Shown: positions 9,067 to 18,800, counted from the stretch's first letter. The stretch: 64,000 nucleotides of DNA from VAZQ01 sp036557705 (GCA_036557705.1 DATBHB010000004.1:1-64000), one strand, 5' to 3'. Translations and numbers: made by a program. Notes: a model not told the origin generated them from the letters alone.

Positions 9067-9942
9067 ATGGCGAAAGCGGTTCTCGGCATCATCGGCGGCT
9101 CCGGCATCTATGACCTGCCGGGACTGGAGAAGGTGCGCCGGCAAAGCATCGGCAGCCCCTGGGGCGATCCTTCGGCACCGTTGCGCCTTGGTGAAATCGC
9201 GGGGCTGCCGATCGTATTTATGCCGCGCCACGATGAAGGGCATCGCCTTTCGCCCTCCGACATCAACTACCGCGCCAATATCGACGTCCTCAAGCGCGCC
9301 GGCGTAACCGATCTGATCTCCCTGTCGGCCTGCGGCTCGTTCAAGGAGGAGTTGGCGCCCGGCACGTTCGTGCTCGTCGACCAGTTCGTCGACCGCACCT
9401 ACAAGCGCGAGAGTTCGTTCTTCGGCACCGGCTGCGTTGCGCATGTGTCGATGGCGCACCCGGTGTCGCCGCGCTTGCGCATTCATCTCGCCAACGCGGC
9501 CGAAGCCGAGGGCATCCGCGTGGTGCGCGACGGCACCTATGTCTGCATCGAGGGTCCGCAATTCTCGACGCTTGCCGAAAGCCTCACCTACAAGAACTTG
9601 GGTTATTCGGTGATCGGCATGACCAACATGCCGGAGGCGAAGCTCGCCCGTGAGGCGGAAATCTCTTACGCGACCGTCGCCATGGTGACCGATTATGACT
9701 GCTGGCATCCCGACCATGATGCCGTGACCGTCACCGATATCATCAAGGTGCTCACCGCCAATGCCGACAAGGCCAAGCGGCTCGTCTCCCGTCTTGCGGC
9801 TGATTTTCCGCGCGAGCACGAGGCTTGTCCGGTGGGCTCCGACCGGGCGCTCGATTCCGCTCTGATCACTGCACCGGAATTCCGCGACAAGGCGCTGCTG
9901 CAAAAGCTCGATGCCGTCGCCGGCCGCGTGCTTCATCTGTAG
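9067..9942 (+). CDS. mtnP: S-methyl-5'-thioadenosine phosphorylase
   Basis: This 291-residue cytosolic enzyme phosphorolyses 5'-methylthioadenosine, a polyamine-pathway by-product, to adenine and methylthioribose-1-phosphate. The N-terminus GIIGGSGIYDLPGLE, the phosphate-site MPRHDEGH region, TYVCIEGPQFST and GMTNMPEAKLAREAE are MTAP-type motifs rather than general nucleoside-phosphorylase ones. The frame is open upstream through a repeat, but homology begins at the ATG at 9067. The stop TAG at 9940 is the first triplet of a family B repeat. Adenine made here is the substrate of the next gene, apt. Confidence 0.93.
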   Translation: MAKAVLGIIGGSGIYDLPGLEKVRRQSIGSPWGDPSAPLRLGEIAGLPIVFMPRHDEGHRLSPSDINYRANIDVLKRAGVTDLISLSACGSFKEELAPGTFVLVDQFVDRTYKRESSFFGTGCVAHVSMAHPVSPRLRIHLANAAEAEGIRVVRDGTYVCIEGPQFSTLAESLTYKNLGYSVIGMTNMPEAKLAREAEISYATVAMVTDYDCWHPDHDAVTVTDIIKVLTANADKAKRLVSRLAADFPREHEACPVGSDRALDSALITAPEFRDKALLQKLDAVAGRVLHL

Positions 9943-10071
9943 GGTGGGCAAAGGCGCGACCGCGCTTGCGCGCCGCGCCGTGCCCACGCGGACAAGCGCG
10001 CGTGGGCACGGCGCTGTTTCCTACGTGTGGCGCCGCTCGTGCGCGTGGATCGCGCCTTTGCCCACCCTACG
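9940..10071. repeat. Palindromic repeat, family B (TAGGGTGGGCAAAGGCG ends)
   Basis: The element begins with TAGGGTGGGCAAAGGCGCG and ends with the inverse CGCGCCTTTGCCCACCCTA. Internal GTGCCCACGCGG and GCGTGGGCACGG form a second inverted pair, and a CTACGTGTGG block follows. Copies lie at 10746-10860, 26642-26803, 28888-29005 and, diverged, 41620-41755. The first triplet is the stop codon of mtnP. Confidence 0.9.
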
Positions 10072-10091
10072 AAACTGGCGATCGGAGCGTG

Positions 10092-10163
10092 GTCCCGGAT
10101 TGCGCGATTGTTCTGCGCAAGAAGTGATGTGGGGCGTCGCCCAATCGCGCAATCCGGGCTACG
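10092..10163. repeat. Inverted repeat, family E (CCCGGATT...AATCCGGGCTACG)
   Basis: TCCCGGATTGCGCGATTG is mirrored by CAATCGCGCAATCCGGGCTA about 25 bases later, just upstream of apt. Related sequence occurs at 19564-19708 and as a half copy near 52995. Together with the family B element it fills the 257-base mtnP-apt gap. Confidence 0.75.
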
Positions 10164-10199
10164 TTGCGCCGCCCGTCAACATCGAATTCAGAGATTTCC

Positions 10200-10748
10200 A
10201 TGGTCAGCGCGCAGTTCGAGCAGGATCTTAAATCCTCGGTTCGCAGCATTCCGGATTATCCGAAACCCGGCATCGTCTTCCGCGATATCACCACCCTTCT
10301 CGGCGATGCCCGCGCGTTCCGGCGCGCGGTGGACGAACTGGTGCAGCCATGGGCGGGGCAGAAGATTGACAAGGTTGCCGGGATCGAGGCGCGCGGCTTC
10401 ATCCTGGGCGGCGCGGTGGCGCATCAGGTCTCGGCCGGATTCGTGCCGATACGCAAGAAAGGCAAGCTGCCGCACAAGCGGGTCTCGATCGCCTATTCGC
10501 TCGAATACGGCCTCGACGAGATGGAAATGCATGAGGACGCCGTGGAGAAGGGCGACCGAGTGATCCTGGTCGATGATCTCATCGCGACCGGCGGGACCGC
10601 CGAGGGCGCCGTCAAGCTGCTGCGCCAGCTGGGCGCGCAGGTGCTCGCTGCCTGCTTCATCATCGATCTGCCCGACCTCGGCGGCGCCGACCGGCTGCGC
10701 CAGCTCGACGTGCCGGTGCGCACGCTGATATCCTTCGAAGGATCGTAG
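10200..10748 (+). CDS. apt: Adenine phosphoribosyltransferase
   Basis: This 182-residue type I phosphoribosyltransferase makes AMP from adenine and PRPP. The PRPP motif VILVDDLIATGGT lies near residue 122, and the adenine-site region GIEARGFILGGAVA near residue 63 is intact. The ATG at 10200 gives the usual N-terminus; an in-frame ATG at 10164 lies inside repeat sequence and is rejected. Its stop TAG (10746) is the first triplet of a family B repeat, as for mtnP upstream. Together mtnP and apt form a methylthioadenosine-to-AMP salvage route. Confidence 0.94.
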   Translation: MVSAQFEQDLKSSVRSIPDYPKPGIVFRDITTLLGDARAFRRAVDELVQPWAGQKIDKVAGIEARGFILGGAVAHQVSAGFVPIRKKGKLPHKRVSIAYSLEYGLDEMEMHEDAVEKGDRVILVDDLIATGGTAEGAVKLLRQLGAQVLAACFIIDLPDLGGADRLRQLDVPVRTLISFEGS

Positions 10749-10892
10749 GGTGGGCAAAGGCGAGCGATTTTGCGCGAGCCGTGCCCACGCGGACATGCGC
10801 GGGTGGGCACGAGGCTGTTTTCTACGTGTGGCGTTGCTCGTGGGTGTGGACCGCGCCCATAGCGCGTCGAAGACGCGCGTTGACGCGCTTTA
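10746..10892. repeat. Family B repeat with a family-switching hairpin module at its right end
   Basis: It starts as TAGGGTGGGCAAAGGCGAGC and follows the family B pattern through GTGCCCACGCGG, CTACGTGTGG and GTGTGGACCGCGCC. Where TTTGCCCACCCTA is expected, it continues with AGCGCGTCGAAGACGCGCGT and TGACGCGCTT (10860-10892). That module also appears at 12175-12205 (inverted), 30107-30133 and 45505-45536 in other repeat settings. Confidence 0.8.
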
Positions 10893-10927
10893 GGCCCAGC
10901 CACAAACCCCTTCTGACGCAGTAAATG

Positions 10928-12121
10928 CTAACCCGCCCTGCGATCCCAAGGACCCGGTTCGCCTTCCGGCGTCGGCTCGCCAAGTTCGACAGGCGGGCGC
11001 GAGGGCAGAAACGGTTTTTCCCCGCTGGTTTGCGTGCCGCCTGGCCGCCCCCAGGGGCCCCCTTCCGAGGGTTGATCAACCGGCTCGCCGCCAGCCTCGG
11101 CGATTGGCCTGTCCGGCTCGGCAAGCGCGAGCGGGCCCGGATCGTGTCCGCCGGCGAATTTGACGATTGCCGCGACCCGCGCCTCGATCGAGGGATGCGT
11201 ATCGAAAAGGTTGCTGAAATCCTCACGTGGGTTATCGACGCACATTTCCATGACGGCCGAGGTCGCTCCAGCAAGCTCGCCGCGGCCCTCGATCTTGCGC
11301 AGCGCACTGATCATGGCGTCGGGGTTCTTGGTCAGTTCGACCGAGCCGGCGTCGGCGAGAAACTCGCGCTGGCGCGAGAGCGCGAACCGGATCACGATCG
11401 ATAACAGCCAGGCGACCGCGATCAGCGCCACGGCAATGATGACGGCTATCGCAGCGGCGCCTCCGCCCCGTTCGCTGCGCTCGCTGCGGCGGCTGCGCAC
11501 GCTCAATCCGCCCTGGAACAGGAGGCGAAACACCAGTTCGGCGAAGAACGATATGACGCCGGCGATGATCACCGCGATCACCAGCAGGCGAACGTCGCCG
11601 TTGCGGATATGGGTCAGCTCGTGGCCGAGCACGGCTTCGAGTTCGGCATCGTTGAGCCGGTCTAGGAGACCGGAGGTGACCGTGATCGAATATTGCTTCT
11701 CGTTCATCCCGGTGGCGAACGCATTGAGCGCATCGCTCTCCACGACCTTGAGCTTCGGCATGGTGATGCCGCGCGAGATGCAGAGATTTTCAAGCAGGTT
11801 ATAGAGCCGCGGCTGCTCCTGCCGGGTCACTTCATGGCCGCCGGTGACCGCGTCGATCATCGACTGGTGGAATTTGTAGGCGATCAGGATCCACAGTGCC
11901 GTTCCGGCCGTGACCCACGGCAGCGCGCGCACAAGATCGCCGAGTGCAAGGTTCACGAGGTAATCGAGCGGGACATTGGCATAGGTCAGCGCTTCGGCGG
12001 CAAGCGCGCCGGCGAAGGTCATCAGATAGACGAGAAAAAACAGCCCGATCAGCAGCGCGATCGAGCGCCGCTTGTTCGACTGGATATGGGTGTAGAGACC
12101 ATAAGCCATGTGATCGAGCAT
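10928..12121 (-). CDS. M48-family (HtpX-like) membrane zinc protease
   Basis: This integral membrane metalloprotease of about 397 residues has TM helices near residues 23-45 and 65-85. The zinc motif HELTH lies in LGHELTHIRNGD near residue 171, two more hydrophobic segments follow, and the third zinc-ligand region REFLADAGSVELT comes after them. The C-terminal 70 residues are Pro/Gly-rich and poorly conserved. The start may be 12121 (used) or 12109. It is downstream of lemA on the same strand, a common LemA-HtpX pairing linked to membrane protein quality control. The pairing is family knowledge, and the substrate is unknown. Confidence 0.88.
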   Translation of the reverse strand: MLDHMAYGLYTHIQSNKRRSIALLIGLFFLVYLMTFAGALAAEALTYANVPLDYLVNLALGDLVRALPWVTAGTALWILIAYKFHQSMIDAVTGGHEVTRQEQPRLYNLLENLCISRGITMPKLKVVESDALNAFATGMNEKQYSITVTSGLLDRLNDAELEAVLGHELTHIRNGDVRLLVIAVIIAGVISFFAELVFRLLFQGGLSVRSRRSERSERGGGAAAIAVIIAVALIAVAWLLSIVIRFALSRQREFLADAGSVELTKNPDAMISALRKIEGRGELAGATSAVMEMCVDNPREDFSNLFDTHPSIEARVAAIVKFAGGHDPGPLALAEPDRPIAEAGGEPVDQPSEGGPWGRPGGTQTSGEKPFLPSRPPVELGEPTPEGEPGPWDRRAG

Positions 12122-12235
12122 CCCTCTGGCCTCGTCCTGAGGAGGCGCGCGCCTTTGGGCGCGTGCTGTCTCCATAAGCGCGTAACGCGCGTCTTCGACG
12201 CGCTACAGGACGGCCCCAGTTGAGTCCCTGCTTGT

Positions 12236-12292
12236 GGCCATCCTTCGAGACGCTCACGCGCAGCAAGCTGCGCGTGAGCTCCTCAGGATGAG
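12236..12292. repeat. Inverted repeat, family D (ATCCTTCGAG...CTCAGGATGA)
   Basis: CCATCCTTCGAGACGCTCACGC is mirrored by GCGTGAGCTCCTCAGGATGAGG around a short loop, between lemA and the protease gene. Other family D copies lie at 20396-20520, 27541-27601 and 43712-43843. Immediately left, 12175-12205 carries the hairpin module seen in other repeats. Confidence 0.8.
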
Positions 12293-12336
12293 GTCAGTGG
12301 TTTCTGTCACCGTGCTCCGCTTCGATTGATCGAGAC

Positions 12337-12909
12337 CTAAAACTTCACCTGCGGCGCCTGATCGAGCGTCTTGCGCTCCTCGGTGCCCACATCGAAGAAT
12401 TCCTTCTGCGAGAACCCGAACGGCCCGGCAAGAAAAACGGCCGGGAACTGCTGGATCGAAGTGTTGTATTCCTGGACCGCGTTGTTGAAAAAGCGCCGCG
12501 CCGCCGCGAGTTTGTTCTCGATGTCGGTCAACTCGCTCTGGAGCTGAAGGAAGTTCTCGTTGGCCTTGAGATTCGGATAGGCCTCGCTCAGAGCGAACAA
12601 TTGCCGCAGCGCTCCGGTCAGCACATTCTCGGCCGCCGCTTGCGCCGCAACGCCGCCGGATTGCGCTTGCATCGCGGCATTGCGAGCGTTGATCACCGCC
12701 TCGAGCGTGCCGCGTTCGTGGCCCGCGTAGCCTTTGACGGTCTCGACCAGGTTGGGAATGAGATCATGCCGCTGCTTCATCTGCACGTCGATGTCGGCAT
12801 AGGCCTGGCTCACACGCTGGCGCATGGCAACGAGGCCGTTGTAGGCCATGATGAGCCACACCCCGAGAACAAAGATCACGCCGACGATGATCCAGGTCGA
12901 AATGGACAT
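12337..12909 (-). CDS. lemA: LemA family protein
   Basis: This 190-residue protein has one N-terminal TM helix (about residues 5-24) followed by the helical LemA domain. Typical signatures are RVSQAYADIDVQMKQRHDLI, PNLVETVKGYA and FNNAVQEYNT near the C-terminus. The ATG at 12909 follows a GGAGA ribosome-binding site, and the long open frame upstream is not supported. It is encoded ahead of the HtpX-like protease on the same strand. The biochemical role of LemA proteins is not settled, and an accessory role to the protease is inferred from the pairing. Confidence 0.92.
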   Translation of the reverse strand: MSISTWIIVGVIFVLGVWLIMAYNGLVAMRQRVSQAYADIDVQMKQRHDLIPNLVETVKGYAGHERGTLEAVINARNAAMQAQSGGVAAQAAAENVLTGALRQLFALSEAYPNLKANENFLQLQSELTDIENKLAAARRFFNNAVQEYNTSIQQFPAVFLAGPFGFSQKEFFDVGTEERKTLDQAPQVKF

Positions 12910-13096
12910 GAAATCTCCTCGCGTTCGGCGAGCCTTTGGCTCGCAATTTCGCATGATGGACTTGGACAAGGTCCTCCGGTCGCTCAGCTTAGCGCGTAGC
13001 GTTCTCGGATGAACCCAAGGGGGAACGCAGCCCCCGCAGGACCGTTTTTCCTCGGGCCCACGGCTTGATATGGCGCGTTGGGCCGGATGCGGCAAT

Positions 13097-14548
13097 ATGG
13101 CCTCGATCGCGACCGAATCCTCCCCCGACCTGATCGCGACCGATATTCCGGCGCGGCTCGACCGGCTGCACTGGGGGCGCTTCCATACCCTCGTGGTCGT
13201 GGCGCTGGGGATTACCTGGGTTCTCGACGGCCTCGAAGTAACGCTCGCCGGAGCGGTCTCGGGCGCGCTCAAGGAATCCCCGCGGCTCGCCTTCTCGAAC
13301 GCCGATATCGGACTTGCCAGCAGCGCTTATCTCGCCGGCGCAGTGCTCGGCGCTTTGTTCTTCGGCTGGCTTACCGACCGTCTCGGCCGCAAGCGGCTGT
13401 TCTTCATCACGCTTGCGGTTTATTTGCTGGCGACCGCGGCGACTGCGCTGTCGTGGAACGTGTGGAGCTTTTCCCTGTTTCGCTTCGCCACCGGCGCCGG
13501 CATCGGCGGCGAATATACCGCCATCAATTCCACGATCCAGGAACTCGTGCCGGCGCGCTATCGCGGCTGGACCGACCTTGTCATCAACGGCAGCTTCTGG
13601 ATCGGCGCCGCGCTTGGTGCCGGCTCCTCGATCGTTCTGCTCGATCCGGCGGTGCTGCCGGCCGACCTTGGCTGGCGGGCAGCATTCCTGGTCGGCGCGA
13701 CCCTCGGCCTCGTGATTTTCATGATGCGGCTGTGGATTCCGGAATCGCCGCGTTGGCTTATCACTCACGGGCGCGCCGCTGAGGCCGGCGCCATTGTGGC
13801 AGGCATCGAGGAGCGGTTTCGACGCGCCGGCGAGCGCTTGTCGCCGGAGCCGCTGCCGGTGATCCGGCTCAAGGCCCGCCGCTTTACCCCGCTTGCCGAA
13901 GTTGCCGACGCGCTGTTTCGCCGCCACAGCCGCCGCACTCTGGTGGGTTTGAGCCTGATGGCGGCGCAGGCGTTCTTCTACAACGCGATCTTCTTCACCT
14001 ACGCACTGGTGCTCACCGATTTCTACAACATCCCGAGCGATCAGGTGGGCTGGTACATCCTGCCGTTCGCAGCCGGCAATTTCTCAGGCCCCGTGCTGCT
14101 CGGACGCCTGTTCGATACGCTCGGCCGCCGGCCGATGATCGTCGCAACCTATGCCATATCGGGCCTTCTCCTTGCCGGCTCCGGCTATCTGTTTGCGATC
14201 GGCGCGCTCTCGGCCACCGGTCAGACCATTGCCTGGATGGTGATTTTCTTCTTCGCCTCGGCGGCAGCGAGCTCCGCCTATCTCACTGTGAGCGAAACCT
14301 TTCCCCTCGAAGTGCGCGCACTCGCGATTGCGTTCTTCTACGCCATCGGCACCGGGATCGGCGGCATGGCCGGGCCGCTGCTGCTTGGAGTCCTGATCGA
14401 TACCGGTTCGCGCTGGAGCGTCTTCGGCGGCTATCTGCTCGGGACCGCCCTGATGCTCGCGGCCGCATTGATTGCGGCGCGCTGGGCCGTCGCGGCCGAA
14501 CGGCGGCCGCTCGAAAGCGTCGCCCGCCCGCTCGCCGCTGCGGAGTGA
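13097..14548 (+). CDS. MFS transporter (metabolite:H+ symporter type)
   Basis: This 483-residue, roughly 12-helix transporter has motif A GWLTDRLGRKRLFF after helix 2, a second half-motif GRLFDTLGRRPMIV in the C-terminal half, and PESPRWLITHGR before the central loop. The last of these is common in sugar-porter and aromatic-acid symporter branches. The N-terminal D in LDGLEVTLAG also fits those groups. The ATG at 13097 is preferred; an in-frame ATG at 13070 adds nine non-conserved residues. The substrate cannot be assigned. It is divergent from lemA. Confidence 0.85.
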   Translation: MASIATESSPDLIATDIPARLDRLHWGRFHTLVVVALGITWVLDGLEVTLAGAVSGALKESPRLAFSNADIGLASSAYLAGAVLGALFFGWLTDRLGRKRLFFITLAVYLLATAATALSWNVWSFSLFRFATGAGIGGEYTAINSTIQELVPARYRGWTDLVINGSFWIGAALGAGSSIVLLDPAVLPADLGWRAAFLVGATLGLVIFMMRLWIPESPRWLITHGRAAEAGAIVAGIEERFRRAGERLSPEPLPVIRLKARRFTPLAEVADALFRRHSRRTLVGLSLMAAQAFFYNAIFFTYALVLTDFYNIPSDQVGWYILPFAAGNFSGPVLLGRLFDTLGRRPMIVATYAISGLLLAGSGYLFAIGALSATGQTIAWMVIFFFASAAASSAYLTVSETFPLEVRALAIAFFYAIGTGIGGMAGPLLLGVLIDTGSRWSVFGGYLLGTALMLAAALIAARWAVAAERRPLESVARPLAAAE

Positions 14549-14590
14549 CGCCAAGCGAGCGGTCTTGCGTTTTGCGTCATCTGAAACTAT

Positions 14591-14604
14591 TTTTGGTATC
14601 AAAA
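14591..14604. promoter_or_regulatory. Small palindrome before the antitoxin gene (candidate operator)
   Basis: TTTTGGTATCAAAA is a perfect 5+5 palindrome with a 4-base centre. It is 16 bases upstream of the antitoxin start and just before its GGAG ribosome-binding site. Antitoxins of this class often repress their own operon, so this is a natural candidate site. Binding is inferred. Confidence 0.4.
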
Positions 14605-14620
14605 GAGACAGGAGCGTCCG

Positions 14621-15061
14621 ATGACGATACATGTGCGCTCGCTCGCCGCGTTGCTCGGCGTCCATCCAAGGAAAGTTGAACGCCTGTCTTCTTTCGATTT
14701 GGCCGACGAGGTGAGGAGGGGCTTGTCCGTCGATGCGATCGACCGCGTGTCTGAGAAGGTCGCGCCCGACGATGTAAATCTACGACATCGACTGGTCCCC
14801 AAAGCGACCCTGGCACGGAGACGACGTACACCAGGGCGCAGACTCAGCCCTGAAGAGAGCGATCGCGTGGCTCGCCTCGCTCGTATTTGGGAATTGGCAA
14901 TGGACGTGTGGAAATCGGAACCGGCTGCGCGACGGTTCCTCGCCCGCCCCCACCCCATGTTGGCAGGTCGCGTGCCGCGAGAGTTTGCAATTGAGAGCGA
15001 ACTGGGGGCACGAGAGGTCGAGAATCTTATTGGGCGAGTAAAATACGGCATCCCGTCGTGA
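14621..15061 (+). CDS. Xre/MbcA/ParS-type antitoxin
   Basis: This 146-residue protein pairs with the RES-domain gene that overlaps its stop by four bases. The N-terminal 60 residues look like a small helix-turn-helix region. The C-terminal half (about residues 80-146) has the toxin-binding Xre/MbcA/ParS pattern: ARIWELAMDVWKSEPAARRF, then RPHPMLAGRVPREFA and the closing EVENLIGRVKYG. A GGAG precedes the ATG. In characterised RES/Xre pairs the antitoxin binds the toxin and represses the operon. That role is inferred here from the pairing and motifs. Confidence 0.85.
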   Translation: MTIHVRSLAALLGVHPRKVERLSSFDLADEVRRGLSVDAIDRVSEKVAPDDVNLRHRLVPKATLARRRRTPGRRLSPEESDRVARLARIWELAMDVWKSEPAARRFLARPHPMLAGRVPREFAIESELGAREVENLIGRVKYGIPS

Positions 15062-15657
15062 GCTCTCCGCTCATCCCGAGACGGCTCGATCGAACCCTCG
15101 TCTGCTATCGCATCGGAGATCCAAACAGCGAATTCCCAATCTACAGCAGCGCGGGCGCGGCGCGCTATCCCGGCCGCTGGCACATCATCGAAACGCCGGT
15201 CATCTATGCCAGCGAGCATTATTCGACCGCGATGTTGGAGATGCTATCCAACTCGAACGAGCTGCCGCCGAACCAGGATTTCATCACTATCACTGTTCCG
15301 CGGGAGACGAGTTTCGAGGTGGTCACCAAAGATACCCTTCCGGGTTGGGACGCGCTCGATCCGACCGTCTCCCGGAATTTCGGTGCCGAGTGGGTGAGGG
15401 CTGCCCGATCCGCCATCCTGCTTGTGCCGAGCTACGTCGCCCGCATCGAACGCAACGTCATCATCAATCCGGCTCATCCCGATGCAACTGCCATTGAAAC
15501 GAGCCTGCCTGAGCCCGTGTGGTGGGACGAGAGACTATTCCGAAAGGGGCCGCGCGCCGGCTGGGCAGAGGCGAGCAAAAAACTGGCTGAAGTCGGCGAT
15601 GGCGGCATCGTATGGCCCGAATTTGGGAATGACGCCGACCAGGATCTGAGGTGGTGA
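15058..15657 (+). CDS. RES-domain toxin
   Basis: This 199-residue protein starts at a GTG within the antitoxin stop (overlap GTGA), indicating translational coupling. The RES fold pattern is visible: an N-terminal VCYRIGDP, the GRWHIIETPVIYASEHYSTA block with the conserved Arg and Tyr, the MLEML Glu, and a later ARSAILLVPS Ser region. RES toxins such as MbcT and PP_2434 degrade or modify NAD+. Activity here is inferred from the fold and the conserved residues. The gene appears intact. Confidence 0.87.
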   Translation: MSSPLIPRRLDRTLVCYRIGDPNSEFPIYSSAGAARYPGRWHIIETPVIYASEHYSTAMLEMLSNSNELPPNQDFITITVPRETSFEVVTKDTLPGWDALDPTVSRNFGAEWVRAARSAILLVPSYVARIERNVIINPAHPDATAIETSLPEPVWWDERLFRKGPRAGWAEASKKLAEVGDGGIVWPEFGNDADQDLRW

Positions 15658-15694
15658 GCAGATGAAGTTTGTAGTGCGCACGAACCAGGATCAT

Positions 15695-15839
15695 GTAGGG
15701 CGGGTTTCAAACCCGCGCTGGCGCGACAAACACGGGCCGTGAGGTCACGCAGCTGTCGGAAACGTGTAGCGGGCGAGACCCTGACAATCACGCGAGCGGC
15801 GTCTGCTGAGAGAGGGCGGGTTTAAAACCCGCCCCTACA
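15695..15839. repeat. Inverted repeat, family C (TGTAGGGCGGGTTTCAAACCC...)
   Basis: The ends are TGTAGGGCGGGTTTCAAACC and the mirror GGGTTTAAAACCCGCCCCTACA, with GACAAACACGGGCCGTGAGG inside. Copies lie at 35811-35951 and as a half element at 47486-47531. It fills the gap between the convergent RES toxin and smc genes, which holds no other feature. Confidence 0.85.
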
Positions 15840-15877
15840 AGTGTCCTGATTGTGCCGGACGCCGTTGCCCGCGCCCC

Positions 15878-18800
15878 CTACCCAGCCTCGCGCATGCGCA
15901 CGGCGCCTTCGAGATCGACGGAGACGAGCTGCGAGATCCCGCGCTCCGCCATGGTGACGCCGAACAGACGGTTCATCCGCGACATGGTGATCGGATTATG
16001 CGTGATGATGACGAAACGGGTGTCGGTCGATTTCGTCATCTCGTCAAGAAGATCGCAAAACCGCTCGATGTTGTGATCGTCGAGCGGCGCATCGACCTCG
16101 TCGAGCACGCAGATCGGCGCCGGGTTTGTTAGAAACACCGCAAAGATCAGCGCCAGCGCGGTAAGCGCCTGCTCGCCGCCGGAAAGCAGCGACAACGTGG
16201 CCGGCTTCTTGCCCGGGGGCTTGGCGACTATTTCGAGCCCTGCCTCAAGCGGGTCTTCGCTCTCGATGAGCGCCAACTCGGCGGTGCCGCCGCCGAACAA
16301 TTCCGTGAACAACCGCTTGAAATGATTGTTCACCACTTCGAAAGAGCCGAGCAGGCGTTCGCGCGCCTCGCGATTGAGGCTTTGAATTCCAAGCCGCAGC
16401 CGCTTGATGGCTTCGACGAGGTCCTCGCGCTCGGTCGTGAGCGTCTTGTGCTGGGTCTCGACCTCGCGCAATTCCTCCTCGGCGCGCAGATTCACCGCAC
16501 CTAATCGTTCACGCTCGCGGCGGATGCGATCGAGTCGGGCCTCGACCTCGGAAATTTCCGGAAGCTCGGCCCCGGGCTTGAGTTCGGCCAATTGCGCGGC
16601 TGCTTCGGGTTCGACTTCAAGCATGTCGCGGATTTCGTGCGCCAAGTCGGCAAGCCGGCGCTTGGCGCCGTCGTGATTGGCTTCCGCGCGCGCGGCCTCC
16701 TCGCGGGCCGCTGCCGTGGCCTCGAGCGCCGCGCGCGCGTCGCGGTCGGCCTCGGCTTGCGCGCTTTCGGCCCCGGCAAGGCGGTCGGCAGCGTGCCGGC
16801 GCGAGCTTTCGGCGCGCTCGATCTCGCCGATGAGCGCCCGGCGCTTCTCCTCGAACAGGAGAGGCGCATTGTCGAGATCGGCGCGCTCGCTGCGCGCCTC
16901 GGCGGCGCGTGTTTCCAGGGTTGCGATCTGCGCGGTCGCACCGGTCCTGCGCCCGCTCCACCCTTCATGATCGGCCGCGATCGTCGCAAGCCGGCGCTGC
17001 GCGAGCTCTGCTTCGCGCGCCAGCGCCTGCGCGTCGGCGCGCAACTGCGCAAATTCGCCGCGCCGCTCATCGATCTCCTTGCGCAGGATTGCCAAACGCG
17101 CCTCAAGATCGTCGGTCGGCGCCAATTCAGCGAGCGCGCTTTCCGCCGCGTCTCGCGCCGAGAGCGCCTCGTCGCGGCTCGCGGTCAACCGCGCCTTCCC
17201 CTCACGCAGCGCTGAAAGTTGCGCCGCGTGGCGGCTTGCCTCGCGCTCGGCGCTGGCCTGCGCGTCGCGCGCCGCATGATGGCGGCGCTGGCGCTCGCGC
17301 CAGTCCTCGCGCGCCGCGGTCTCGGCCGCGGCGGCTGCCGCTGCATCGGCTCGCGCCGCCTCGGCAGCGTTTCGTCTGATCTCGACTTCGCTGCGCACCA
17401 CCTGGAGTTCGGCGTCGATGTCGGCGAGCCGGTTCTTCCCGGCAAGCCTGCGCGCCGCCGCGGTCGGCGCATTGGCCGCGACAGCGAAACCGTCCCACCG
17501 CCAGAGATCCCCTTCGCGCGAAACGAGCCGCTGACCGGGCTTGAGCAGCGGCACGAGCCGAGCCGCATCGGCGCGCTCGATGACCCCGATCTGCTTCACA
17601 CGGCGCGCCAATTCCGTCGGTGCAGTCACATGCAGAGCCAGCGGTTCGATGCCTTCAGGCAGGCTCGGGTCCATCGCGTCGATTTCGGCGCCGGCCCAGC
17701 GCATCGGCGCCAGAGGGTCGATCGGCGCGTCGAGATCGTCGCCGAGCGCGGCTCCCAACGCCGCTTCGTACCCCTTCTCCACGATCAGCGACTCAACCAC
17801 CGCCGGCCACAAATTCTTTGTGTCGATATGGAGGACCTTGGCCAGTGTCCGCGCCTCAGTCTCCAGCCGCTGCATGCGGCGCTCCGCCTCGGCGAGCGGC
17901 TTCTGCACGAAATCGAGCGCCTGGCGGGCGGCCGAGTGGGTAGCTTCAGCCCGCCGCGCCGCCGCCTCAGCGGTAGCCGCAGCGGCTTCTGCTTCTACGA
18001 CCGAAGCCGCGATCTCCGCCGTTTCGCCGTCGCCGCTCCGGCTGCTCTCGGCCTGCACCAGTTCGCCGGCAAGTTCGGACAGCTCGGCCTCGAACCGCGC
18101 CAGCCGCTCGCTGTTTTGGCGCGCCGCGGTTCCCAGCTGGCTGCGCTGCGCCGCGAGATCTGCGAGCGTTACGGTGAGTGCGGCGAAACTCTTTTCAGTC
18201 TCGGCCAGGATCTGCTCGGCGGCCGCGGCGCGCGCTTCACCCTCGCTGCGGCGCTCCGCATGTCCTTGAGTCTCAGCGCGCAGCGCCTGTTCTTCGGCGC
18301 CAAGGCGGTTGAGCGCCGCCTCGGCATCTGCAACGAGGCGTTGTTCGCGCGCGATGTCCTGCTCCAGCTGAACGAGCCGATGATCGAGTTCGGCGATCCG
18401 GCTTTTGGCGCGAGCTTCCTCGTGATCGAGCGTCTCGCGCGCCATGATCAATCGCTGAAGCGCCGCTGCGGCGCCGGCTTCGGCCTCTCGCAGCGACGGC
18501 AATTCCGCCGCCGCCAGTGCTTGGCGCTTTGCCGCCTCAGCTTGCACGCCGGTCCGTTCGGCCACGAGCCGCACCGCAACGTCTCTGCCGTGTTCGGCAT
18601 CGCGCAGTTCGGAATTGGCGGCGCACCAGCGCAAGTGGAACAGCGTCGCCTCGGCCTTGCGCACCTGAGCGGCGATGCCGCGATAACGGATCGCCTGGCG
18701 GGCCTGCTTGCGCAGCGATTCCATCTGCGTGGCGAGTTGCCCGATCACGTCCTCAAGCCGCAGCAGATTCTGCTCGGCGCCATTAAGCCGCAGTTCCGCC

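Noticed and set aside
10749..10927. Riboswitch or structured leader in the apt to protease gap
   Set aside because: The pairing is fully explained by the dispersed family B repeat and the shared hairpin module.
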